This document shows, one piece after another, positions 17,607 to 24,716 of a DNA stretch of 36,464 nucleotides (position 1 is the stretch's first letter; each line of letters begins with the position of its first letter). The notes under the pieces were generated by a model. That model saw nothing but the letters and a program-made list of their open reading frames with translations, had not been told where the DNA came from and made no database searches. The stretch is from Verrucomicrobiota bacterium (GTDB lineage Bacteria > Verrucomicrobiota > Verrucomicrobiia > Opitutales > UBA953): contig JAURFU010000018.1 of the NCBI GenBank assembly GCA_030834165.1, positions 1 to 36,464 of the forward strand, read 5' to 3'. A program made the translations under genes and the position numbers.

Positions 17607-19901
17607 TCAGCTGCGGGCCGCCCAGCGCACGAATTCGTCGTCGTCGGCGAGGACCTGCGGGTCGCCGTATTCCGTCGAGAGCAGCCCGCGATAGGCTTCG
17701 TCGGCGAAGCGGCGGCAGTGCAGGAGCACGCGCGCCGCATGCCCGGGCGCGCGGACGAGACGGCCGAGCGCCTGGTTGACCTTGCGCATGCCCGGGCGGA
17801 CGTAGGCCAGGGCGAACGCGTCCTCCGCGCCGGCCTCGACGAACATCCTGCGGCGGGCTTCCTGGAGGGCGTTGACCTCGGGCAGCGCCGGCCCGATCAC
17901 GACGGCGGAGCGGATGCGCCCGCCGAGCATGTCGACGCCTTCGCCGAGCGAGCCGCCGAGGATGAGGCAGAGGATGGTGTGGCGGTTCAGGGAGTCTTCG
18001 ACGAACCGGGCGGTGCCGTCGGGGCCGAGCCCGCGCGGCTGCAGGGCGACGTCGGCCTTGGGGTCGAGGTCCCGGACTTCCTTCACCGCGGCTTCGGCGT
18101 ATCTGTACGAAGGGAAGAACGCCGCCACCGCGCCTTCCTGCGAGAGCCGCAGCAGCGCGGCCGCGGTCCGGGCGAGGTGCGAGTCGCGGGTCTTCAGGCG
18201 CGTGTCGACGCGCCCGTCGATCGCGACGGCGTAGGCGCCCTGGCGCCAGGGCGCGAGGGCGTGCACGGTCACGAGATGGTCGGGGTCGAGGCCGCAGTCC
18301 GCGGCGAGCGAGCCGCGCGGCCCGGGCGTCGCGGTCATCAGCAACGTATGGCCGAAGGCGCGCAGGCGTTCGCCGGTGGCCTTGGCGGCGGAGAGGCAGT
18401 CGAGGCTCAGCAGGCCGGGGCGGGGCGACCAGAGCAGCCAGCCGAGGTCGGCGGCCTCGAGGCGGTCGGACCACGACGCGGCGTTCCACACGGCCTGCTT
18501 CGCGGCGTCGGGCAGGTCGTCGGTGTTGAACGGATGTTCGGCCGCGAGCACGGACATCCGTTCGGCGATGGCCATGGCTTCGAGGCGGTCGTCCGGCGAG
18601 AGCGCGTCGGCCTTCGGCAGACGGCGCAGGAAATCGGCCCACGTCTCCGCGGTCCGGCACCAGGCCTCGGGCGCGCGGAAGCGGGCGAGCGTGAAGGCGA
18701 AGTCGGCGGCCGACTGTTCGTCGTCGCGCAGCGAGAGGCATTCCGCGGCGCGGTCGGGCAGGTTGTGGGCTTCGTCGACGATGAGCACCGTGTCGGCCAT
18801 GTCCCAGCCCGGGACGGTCTCGAGGGCGGCGCGGTTGCGCGGCGAGAAGACGTAGTTGTAGTCGCAGATCACCACGTCCGCGTGCGCGAGCATCGCCTTG
18901 GTGATGTCCCATGGCGGCACGCCGGCGAGGCGGCCGATCTCGCGGACGCGCCGGAGGTCGGCGGCCTCCTCGAGCAGGTGCTGCGGGTCGATCTTCGCGT
19001 TGGCCCAGTTGCGGCGGATCTGCTCGGGGTCGTCGGGGATGCCTTCGACCTCGTGCTCGGCGCGCGGGCGCAGCAGCACCGCGCGGAGCTCGTGGCTGCG
19101 GGCGAGGCGGCGCAGTTCCGAGAGCACCTGGAACTGGCCCGTGCCCTTGCCGGTGAGGTAGAGCAGCCGCCCGGCCCGTCCGCCGCGGAGCAGGCCGAGG
19201 CCGTGGCGCAGGGCCGCGGAGGTCTTGCCGAAGCCCGTCGGCGCGACGAGCAGGCGCGTCGGCGAATCGAGGCCGGCCTGGTCGAGGTCGGCGCCGCATT
19301 GCAGCCATTCCGGACGGGGTTCCTTGAAGGGAAGCCGGTCGGGCAGGCAGAGGAGGCGGGCATGGCTGGCGCGCCGGTTCTCGGCGTGCGCGGCGAGGGT
19401 CTCGGCCTGGGCGAGCAGGTCGGCCTCGGCGGAGCGGGGCAGGGCGACTTCCTGGCGGGTGCCGTCGGCGGGGTCGACGAAGATCAGTTCGCCTTTCACC
19501 TCGCGCGCGCCGGAACCCAGGCGGGCGGCGTGGCAGTAGGCGGCCAGCTGGAGGAAGTGATGGGCGTAGCGGCCGAGGAGGAATTCCGGTTTGCGCGGCA
19601 GCTTCAGGCTGATCGTCTTGATCTCGCGGATGCTCACCTCGGCCTCCGTCTCCCGCCACTGGTCGGCGCGGCCGGTGATGGCGATCGTCCAGCCGAGGGC
19701 GCCGACCTCGCAGGCGACGGCGCGCTCGAACTGCCAGCCCCGGCCTTCGGCTTCGGCGACCTTGCGCATCGTCTCGTGCCATTGGCGGCCCGCTTCGGCG
19801 CGCCACGGGGCGCCGCCGGCGCCCGCGCCCGGACCGGGGCGGAACGTCGCGAACTCCTGCGCGCTCAGCTCGACGCGCTTCGCCTTGAGGTCGATGCGCA
19901 T
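17607..19901 (-). CDS. RecB-like nuclease fused to Rad3/DinG-like helicase
   Basis: A 764-residue two-domain protein. Residues 1-185 resemble a PD-(D/E)XK nuclease of the RecB/Cas4 group: TGRAD (Asp80), REIKT (Glu93, Lys95) and QLAAY (Gln118, Tyr122). Residues 190-764 are a superfamily 2 helicase of the Rad3/XPD/DinG type. Walker A is APTGFGKT (220-227), motif II DEAH is in LIVDEAHNLPDRA (376-379), motif III is LLMTATPGPRG, motif V is LGGSLGEGVDMLGG, and motif VI is NQALGRLVRAPG. XPD and DinG hold a 4Fe-4S cluster with four Cys between Walker A and DEAH; only Cys346 lies there, so the cluster is missing. The ATG overlaps the stop of the RecO-like gene by one base. A role in DNA end processing or repair is inferred. 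Confidence 0.85.
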   Translation of the reverse strand: MRIDLKAKRVELSAQEFATFRPGPGAGAGGAPWRAEAGRQWHETMRKVAEAEGRGWQFERAVACEVGALGWTIAITGRADQWRETEAEVSIREIKTISLKLPRKPEFLLGRYAHHFLQLAAYCHAARLGSGAREVKGELIFVDPADGTRQEVALPRSAEADLLAQAETLAAHAENRRASHARLLCLPDRLPFKEPRPEWLQCGADLDQAGLDSPTRLLVAPTGFGKTSAALRHGLGLLRGGRAGRLLYLTGKGTGQFQVLSELRRLARSHELRAVLLRPRAEHEVEGIPDDPEQIRRNWANAKIDPQHLLEEAADLRRVREIGRLAGVPPWDITKAMLAHADVVICDYNYVFSPRNRAALETVPGWDMADTVLIVDEAHNLPDRAAECLSLRDDEQSAADFAFTLARFRAPEAWCRTAETWADFLRRLPKADALSPDDRLEAMAIAERMSVLAAEHPFNTDDLPDAAKQAVWNAASWSDRLEAADLGWLLWSPRPGLLSLDCLSAAKATGERLRAFGHTLLMTATPGPRGSLAADCGLDPDHLVTVHALAPWRQGAYAVAIDGRVDTRLKTRDSHLARTAAALLRLSQEGAVAAFFPSYRYAEAAVKEVRDLDPKADVALQPRGLGPDGTARFVEDSLNRHTILCLILGGSLGEGVDMLGGRIRSAVVIGPALPEVNALQEARRRMFVEAGAEDAFALAYVRPGMRKVNQALGRLVRAPGHAARVLLHCRRFADEAYRGLLSTEYGDPQVLADDDEFVRWAARS

Positions 19902-20503
19902 CAGGGCAGGACGAAATGCGCCTCGCCGGCGGACCAGCGCTCGAGGTCGGCGCTCAGCTTCGCGACGGCCTCCTCATCGGTCGTCTGCGCGTCGAGGGGC
20001 TGCGCCAGGATCGCGGCCGCCTGGGTCTGCCGGGCGCCGAGTCGCTGGAACCACTGCTCGTGCACGCCCCAGCCGCCGTCCTTGAGGATCAGCCAGAGGC
20101 TCTTGAAATAGGCGCAGTCGGCGCGCGGGCGCGCGGCCATCGCGTCGAAGGTCTCGAGGGCGATGCGGTAGCAGACCTCGGCGGATTCGGGCGGAGGCGG
20201 GTTCTTGCGCAGCATCGCCGCGAGGCGGCAGGCGCGTTCGAGCGTGCGGTGGTCGCGGGCGAGGCCGGCGCGGCGGGTGAGCAGCCGGTAGTCGCGGGCG
20301 AACCGCGTGCCGCCGTCCTTGGCGCGTTCGAGGCTCACTTCGCCTTCGTCGAAGAGGTCGGGCGGCGTCGTGCCCTTGCCGCGGTGCGTGCGGATCAGGC
20401 ACCGCACGAGGCCCTCGGCGGGCTCGAGCAGCGTGAGCAGGGAATGCGACTCCCCGGAAGGGTCGCGACCCAGCACCAGGCAACGCAGGCTCGACGCGGA
20501 CAT
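19901..20503 (-). CDS. recO: RecO-like DNA repair protein
   Basis: A 200-residue protein that resembles RecO, which loads RecA onto SSB-covered DNA and anneals strands. The N-terminal OB-fold segment SLRCLVLGRDPSGESHSLLT, followed by LLEPAEGLVRCLIRTHRGKG, fits RecO well. The helical C-terminal part includes ACRLAAMLRKNPPPPESAEV and ALETFDAMAARPRADCAYFK, equivalent to the RecO C-domain. It is shorter than the usual 240 residues and lacks an evident zinc site. The start is ATG 20503; a longer frame upstream is the shadow of the DUF502 gene. It follows DUF502 by five bases and overlaps the nuclease-helicase by one, suggesting a repair operon. The call rests on pattern, not search. Confidence 0.7.
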   Translation of the reverse strand: MSASSLRCLVLGRDPSGESHSLLTLLEPAEGLVRCLIRTHRGKGTTPPDLFDEGEVSLERAKDGGTRFARDYRLLTRRAGLARDHRTLERACRLAAMLRKNPPPPESAEVCYRIALETFDAMAARPRADCAYFKSLWLILKDGGWGVHEQWFQRLGARQTQAAAILAQPLDAQTTDEEAVAKLSADLERWSAGEAHFVLP

Positions 20504-20508
20504 CCGGC

Positions 20509-21192
20509 CTATTCCTTGCTGGCCGGCTTGGGGACGACGGAGCCGAAGCTCATCAGCAGGCCGAGGGCCTCGCCGACCGTCAGCTTGGTCTCGCGGACAT
20601 CCTCGGGGGCGACGTGCAGGATGACGCCGGTGGTCGGCGCGGGCGCGGCGGGGATGAAGACGTTCACGACCTGCTTGCCGACGGCTTCGCTGAAGACCGT
20701 CGGCTGCTCGTGGGTGACGAAGGCGATGGACCACATCCCGGGCCGAGGGAACTCGACCATCACCACGCGGCGGAAGGTGTCCTTGTTGCGGCCGCTGAGG
20801 GCGTCGACCATCTGGCGGATCGTGCCGTAGAGGGAACCGAGGCCGGGGATGCGCTCGAGCAAGGCGGCGAACCAGCGATGGAGCAGCTTGCCGAAGAGGC
20901 GCTTCGAGAGGTAGCCGACCACGATCAGGACGCAGATCATCACCACGGCGGAGCTGACGACGACCAGCTGGCGAGGGAGGCCGAGGGTGAAGTCGGGCGC
21001 CGGCTGGTTCGCGTTGGCCCACAGCCAGCGGAAGCCGAGCTCCACGGCCGGCTGGATGAACTTGCCCATCAGGTCGAGCAGCACGGACACCACGTAGAGC
21101 GTGAGACCGACCGGCAGGAGGAGGAAGAGGCCGGTCAGGAAGTTATGGCTCAGGCGGGAGGCGAAGGTGGTCTTTTCCGGCGAATCACTCAT
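20509..21192 (-). CDS. DUF502 family membrane protein
   Basis: A 227-residue inner-membrane protein of the DUF502 family, whose biochemical role is unknown. Two membrane helices are clear at about 19-41 (LTGLFLLLPVGLTLYVVSVL) and 74-96 (RQLVVVSSAVVMICVLIVVG). Next come the family segment IPGLGSLYGTIRQMVDAL and a soluble beta-rich part with VVMVEFPRPGMWSIAFVT and VNVFIPAAPAPTTGVILHVA. It is the first gene of a run with the RecO-like and nuclease-helicase genes; the link to repair is positional only. A -35/-10 pair ends 7 bases before its ATG. Confidence 0.9.
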   Translation of the reverse strand: MSDSPEKTTFASRLSHNFLTGLFLLLPVGLTLYVVSVLLDLMGKFIQPAVELGFRWLWANANQPAPDFTLGLPRQLVVVSSAVVMICVLIVVGYLSKRLFGKLLHRWFAALLERIPGLGSLYGTIRQMVDALSGRNKDTFRRVVMVEFPRPGMWSIAFVTHEQPTVFSEAVGKQVVNVFIPAAPAPTTGVILHVAPEDVRETKLTVGEALGLLMSFGSVVPKPASKE

Positions 21193-21199
21193 GACGTCT

Positions 21200-21227
21200 A
21201 GGTAACGCCGTCCCTGACCCGTGGCAA
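21200..21227 (-). promoter_or_regulatory. Candidate leaderless promoter of the DUF502-recO-helicase run
   Basis: On the minus strand TTGCCA (21222-21227) and TTACCT (21200-21205) are 16 bases apart and 7 bases precede ATG 21192. One of the better examples of the pattern. Confidence 0.45.
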
Positions 21228-21249
21228 GGTCGGTCGGTGATTTCGGAGG

Positions 21250-21277
21250 TTGGAAACGTCCCCGGCTTTGCTAGGCT
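21250..21277 (+). promoter_or_regulatory. Candidate leaderless promoter of the SOUL gene
   Basis: TTGGAA (21250-21255) and TAGGCT (21272-21277), the latter preceded by TGC as in an extended -10, are 16 bases apart. Seven bases follow before ATG 21285. It lies back to back with the DUF502 promoter. Confidence 0.45.
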
Positions 21278-21284
21278 CCCGCCC

Positions 21285-21830
21285 ATGAAGACGTTCCTCC
21301 GGGTTGCCCTCGCCCTCGTCGGCTTTTCCGTCAACCTCCTCGCCGTGGAAGAAGCCTACCCGCGCACCGCCCCGGGCGACCTCGAGCTCAAGACCCTGCC
21401 GGCCGCCCGCTGGATGCGCTCGGAGTCGTCGAAGGATTATTTCGCCTCGGACAACGGGCTCTTCATGAAGCTCTTCCGTTACATCGACGCGAACAAGATC
21501 CCGATGACCGCGCCGGTCGAGGCCGGGATCAAGCCCGGCACGATGGTGTTCTACCTGGACGAAGCGTCCGCCCGACGGGCCGACCTCGCGGAGACCCCGC
21601 AGGTGAAGCTCTCGTCGGTCCCCGAACGGCGCGTCGCCGCCATCGGCATCCGCGGTTCGTACAGCCGCGAGAACTACGACGAGGCGTTGGCCGAGCTGCG
21701 TGCCTGGCTCGGGAAACGCACGGACGTGAAAGCCGCCGGCGAACCTTACGCGGTCTACTGGAACAGCCCGTTCGTGCCCTTCTTCCTCAAGCAGTCGGAA
21801 GTGCACATCCCCGTCGCGCCGACGAAGTGA
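21285..21830 (+). CDS. Exported SOUL-family heme-binding-like protein
   Basis: A 181-residue protein with an N-terminal signal peptide (MKTFLRVALALVGFSVNLLA, about 1-20) followed by a SOUL domain. Typical segments are LPAARWMRSESSKDYFASDN, FMKLFRYIDANKIPMTAPVE and the C-terminal YAVYWNSPFVPFFLKQSEVH. SOUL proteins bind heme in animals, but bacterial members are mostly uncharacterised and several lack the heme histidine. No histidine is present here before residue 170, so heme binding should not be assumed. It is monocistronic and ends one base from the stop of convergent pyrD. Confidence 0.88.
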   Translation: MKTFLRVALALVGFSVNLLAVEEAYPRTAPGDLELKTLPAARWMRSESSKDYFASDNGLFMKLFRYIDANKIPMTAPVEAGIKPGTMVFYLDEASARRADLAETPQVKLSSVPERRVAAIGIRGSYSRENYDEALAELRAWLGKRTDVKAAGEPYAVYWNSPFVPFFLKQSEVHIPVAPTK

Positions 21831-21831
21831 A

Positions 21832-22887
21832 TCAGGCCCAGGCGCGCTGGCGCCAGGCGAGGCCTTCGGCGACCTCGCGGGCGAGTTCCGGCCCGCGGAA
21901 GACGAGGCCGGAGTAGACCTGCACGAGGCATGCGCCCTCGTCCATGAAGCGGCCCGCGTCCTTCGCGCACAGGATGCCGCCGCAGGCGACGACCGGGATG
22001 CGTCCGTCGGCTTCCTTGGCGAGGAAGCGCACGACCTGCAGGGAGCGTTCGAGGAGCGGGGCGCCGCTGAGGCCGCCGCGGCCGGGCGAGCACGCTTCGG
22101 TGCCCGCGGGGCGGGAGACGGTGGTGTTCGTGGCGATGATGCCGGCGAAGCCGCATTCGCCGACGACGCTGACGATGTCGGCGAGCTGGTTCGGATTGAG
22201 GTCCGGGGAGATCTTGAGGAGCAGGGGCACCGGGCCGCCGGCGACGGAGCGGTTCTCCTGCGCGAGCGCGGAGAGCAGCGTCACGAGCGGGGCGCGGTCC
22301 TGGAGGGCGCGCAGGCCGGTGGTGTTCGGGCTGCTGATGTTGACGACGACGTAGTCGGCGAGGGGGGCGAGGAGCTTGAAGCAGGTGAGGTAGTCCTCGT
22401 GGGCCTGCTCGTTGGCGGTGGCCTTGTTCTTGCCGATGTTGATGCCGAGCGGGCTGACGCGCCGGCCGCGGCCGGGCTGCTTGCTCAGGCGGTCATGCAG
22501 AGCCTGGGCGCCGGCGTTCGGGAAGCCGTAGGCGTTCACCACGGCGTTCAGCTCCGGGTAGCGGAAGACGCGGGGCTTCTCGTTGCCCGCCTGAGCCTTC
22601 GGGGTGACCGTGCCGACTTCGACGTGGCCGAAACCGAGGGCCGCCGCGCCGCGCCAGCCGAGGCCGTCCTTGTCGAAACCGGCGGCGAGGCCGATGTGGT
22701 TGGGGAACTTCAGGCCGAAGGCTTCGATCGGTCGGCCGCCCTTGGGCGTCAGCGAGCGCTCCATGAGGGAGCGGAGGGGGGCGATGGCGCCGAGCAGGCC
22801 CATGCCGCGGAGGCCGACCTGGTGGGCCGTCTCGGGGTCCAGCTTGTAGAGGGCCTTCGCGATCACCTTGTCGTACAGGAAAGACAT
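21832..22887 (-). CDS. pyrD: Dihydroorotate dehydrogenase (quinone), class 2
   Basis: PyrD oxidises dihydroorotate to orotate and passes electrons to membrane quinone, the fourth step of pyrimidine synthesis. The 351 residues match class 2: an N-terminal helical membrane-binding region (MSFLYDKVIAKALYKLDPET), then the FMN barrel. FMN and substrate motifs include NHIGLAAGFDKDG, VEVGTVTPKAQAGN, the catalytic serine in NISSPNTTGLRALQ, LLLKISPDL, and GGLSGAPLLERSLQVV. ATG 22887 is chosen because the longer upstream frame lacks family similarity. A weak -35/-10 pair ends 8 bases before it. It is divergent from the acidic unknown gene and nearly abuts the SOUL gene. Confidence 0.96.
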   Translation of the reverse strand: MSFLYDKVIAKALYKLDPETAHQVGLRGMGLLGAIAPLRSLMERSLTPKGGRPIEAFGLKFPNHIGLAAGFDKDGLGWRGAAALGFGHVEVGTVTPKAQAGNEKPRVFRYPELNAVVNAYGFPNAGAQALHDRLSKQPGRGRRVSPLGINIGKNKATANEQAHEDYLTCFKLLAPLADYVVVNISSPNTTGLRALQDRAPLVTLLSALAQENRSVAGGPVPLLLKISPDLNPNQLADIVSVVGECGFAGIIATNTTVSRPAGTEACSPGRGGLSGAPLLERSLQVVRFLAKEADGRIPVVACGGILCAKDAGRFMDEGACLVQVYSGLVFRGPELAREVAEGLAWRQRAWA

Positions 22888-22895
22888 GCCCCCGG

Positions 22896-22923
22896 AGATA
22901 AGGGAGGAAAGGCCGGAAGGAAA
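22896..22923 (-). promoter_or_regulatory. Candidate leaderless promoter of pyrD
   Basis: On the minus strand TTTCCT (22918-22923) and TTATCT (22896-22901) are 16 bases apart, with 8 bases to ATG 22887. The -35 is poor; the geometry matches the other cases. Confidence 0.3.
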
Positions 22924-22999
22924 GCGGAGAAGCCCGCCATCTGGGGGCCGCCGCCGACCCCTCTTGACTCCCGCCCAGACTTGGGCAAACCACCCTGCC

Positions 23000-23758
23000 A
23001 TGGCTGTGACTACCTCAAAGCTCCTCTGGTGCACCATCCGTTTCAAGGAGAAGGAAGGCAACTGGTGGGTGAAGGAGAACTCCGATCCCAAGCATTACGA
23101 GCCGGACGGCCTCGGCATCCTCGATCCCTACCAGTTCCCGTGGATCCTGGACATGATGGATCCCCTCCGCGAGTACGGCCTCTCGAACGAGATCCTCGAG
23201 GCCGCCTTCGTGCCCTTCCAGCCTCAGGACATCGAGAAGGACCAGACCGTCCGCCTCGTCCGCGTGGCCGAGCACATCCTCGACTCCGAGGAGCCGCTCT
23301 TCGCCCTCCCGAACATCAAGGACGGCGACAAGGGGGCCTACGTCGACTTCCTCGAGCACATCATGCGCCTGCGCGTGAAGCTCATCAACGACACGATCAA
23401 GCTCGAGCAGAAGCTCACCGTCGAGGACGTGGATGAGCAGCTCAGCGAACTGCGCAACCAAGCCATGATCGAAGGCCGTGACATCCATCCTTTCGAGGAG
23501 ATCACCGACATCCTCGAGTTCGTCCCCCAGGGCCACGAAGTCCCGGGCGACGACGATGACGACGACAAGCCCGTGCGCGCCCAGGCGGCCGCCGAGGACA
23601 TCACCGACCTCCCCGACGTCGAGGAAGTCGACAAGGACATGGAGAAGAACCTCCGCTGGGACGACGAAGAGGAGGCGGCCGAAGAAGGCTCCGCCGAAGA
23701 GGGCGGCGAGTCCGAAGGCGGCGGCAAGGCTTCCAAGAAGTCCGGTCGCCGTCGCTGA
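23000..23758 (+). CDS. Unknown acidic cytoplasmic protein
   Basis: I do not recognise this 252-residue protein. It begins MAVTTSKLLWCTIRFKEKEG with no signal peptide or membrane helix. Residues 1-175 look globular, with a predicted long helix around LEHIMRLRVKLINDTIKLEQ and notable aromatic segments (NWWVKENSDPKHYEPDG, LDPYQFPWILDMMDPLREYG). From about 180 the chain is low-complexity and strongly acidic (GDDDDDDKP, DDEEEAAEEG), then ends in a short basic tail, KKSGRRR. ATG 23000 is chosen because a longer frame from 22868 would run through the pyrD promoter region. TTGACT near 22961 may be its -35. It stands alone between divergent pyrD and a convergent protease gene. It may be a lineage-specific nucleic-acid- or ribosome-associated factor, but that is a guess. 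Confidence 0.8.
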   Translation: MAVTTSKLLWCTIRFKEKEGNWWVKENSDPKHYEPDGLGILDPYQFPWILDMMDPLREYGLSNEILEAAFVPFQPQDIEKDQTVRLVRVAEHILDSEEPLFALPNIKDGDKGAYVDFLEHIMRLRVKLINDTIKLEQKLTVEDVDEQLSELRNQAMIEGRDIHPFEEITDILEFVPQGHEVPGDDDDDDKPVRAQAAAEDITDLPDVEEVDKDMEKNLRWDDEEEAAEEGSAEEGGESEGGGKASKKSGRRR

Positions 23759-23767
23759 GCCCGCGGC

Positions 23768-24628
23768 TTATTTCGCCGGCTTGTCCGCGACCTGAGGCTC
23801 GAAGAGCCAGAGGCGTCGCGAGGCCATGTCCACCGCGATGGGGTGGGCGCGCAGGAAGTCGTCGCCGAGCAGGTTGTGCTCCTCGTCGCGGATGAACTCG
23901 ACGCCCGTCAGCGGGGCGCCGCCGATGCGCAGCGACTTGATCCTGCAGACCTGCACGCGCGTGAGCGAGGTGCCGCGCACGGTGGCCACGGGCAGGAAGC
24001 CGCGGAACTCGGTCTCGCCGCGGAACTTCAGGGAGCTCATGTAGGACTTCGAGGCGCCGGAATCGACGATCATCGGCACCTTGACGCCTTCGACCTCGAT
24101 GTTGACGCCGCAGTGGCCGCCGCGGCTGTAGATGGGGACTTCGTGGGCCGCGGAGGTGTCCGGGATCCTGCCGAGGATCATGACCTTGTTCCGCAGGTCC
24201 ATGTAGAAGGGCTGGCCGAAGAGCAGGTCGGCGCCCATCAGGCCGTCGAGCTCCATGCCGTCGAGCGGCATGATCGCCACGTGGAAGTCGCGCCAGGTGA
24301 CCTCGCCCGCGCGGAGGCTTTCGACGAGCCCGTAGGTGGACTCCTTGCGTCCGGAGTTGCCCATCGAGGGGACCGTGAAGGCCTCGCCGATGCCGCAACG
24401 CTGCGCCGCGCGCGGCGTGATCACCGCCGCTCCCTGGCAGCCGGTGTCGACGCCGAGGAGGACGTTCACGCCGTTGATCTGGACGACGAGCGTGGGGATG
24501 GCCTTGATGCGCAGCCGGTAGTTCGCGACGCCGCTCTCGGGGAATTCGACCTTGGGCTTCTTGAGGTCCTGCGCGGCGAGCGAGCAGGCGAGGCCGAGGC
24601 AGGCGAAGAGGAGGCGCAGGGGCTTCAT
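23768..24628 (-). CDS. Exported retropepsin-like aspartic protease with two lobes
   Basis: A 286-residue protein with an N-terminal signal sequence (about 1-19, LLFACLGLACSLAA). Two retropepsin-like half-sites lie in one chain. The first lobe has LLGVDTGCQGAAVIT (Asp61-Thr-Gly) and, later, GLMGADLLF. The second has MIVDSGASKSYMS (Asp189-Ser-Gly) and NLLGDDFLR. Retropepsins normally form a site from two identical chains; here one chain could supply both catalytic aspartates, as in pepsin. The likely location is the periplasm, or an outer-membrane surface if lipidated, although the lipobox is not canonical. The substrate is unknown. It lies 88 bases downstream of lnt on the same strand, past a hairpin, and converges with the acidic gene (9-base gap). 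Confidence 0.82.
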   Translation of the reverse strand: MKPLRLLFACLGLACSLAAQDLKKPKVEFPESGVANYRLRIKAIPTLVVQINGVNVLLGVDTGCQGAAVITPRAAQRCGIGEAFTVPSMGNSGRKESTYGLVESLRAGEVTWRDFHVAIMPLDGMELDGLMGADLLFGQPFYMDLRNKVMILGRIPDTSAAHEVPIYSRGGHCGVNIEVEGVKVPMIVDSGASKSYMSSLKFRGETEFRGFLPVATVRGTSLTRVQVCRIKSLRIGGAPLTGVEFIRDEEHNLLGDDFLRAHPIAVDMASRRLWLFEPQVADKPAK

Positions 24629-24677
24629 CGGTGGGCGAAGGGCGCGGGTGGCGCCGGGGTCACCTTAATTTGGACGG

Positions 24678-24710
24678 AATCCGCGGGAGGTCGACAAGGA
24701 CCTGCGGATT
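24678..24710 (-). terminator. Hairpin after lnt
   Basis: AATCCGC...AGGTC (24678-24692) pairs with GACCTGCGGATT (24699-24710) around a six-base loop with a three-base bulge. It begins seven bases after the lnt stop. No T run follows on the minus strand, so if it terminates transcription this is probably partial or Rho-assisted. Confidence 0.35.
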
Positions 24711-24716
24711 TCTGGC

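Noticed and set aside
17718-20111. Open frame of 797 codons on the plus strand opposite the helicase and recO
   Set aside because: Composition-driven shadow with no recognisable motif, while the minus-strand genes carry full motif sets.
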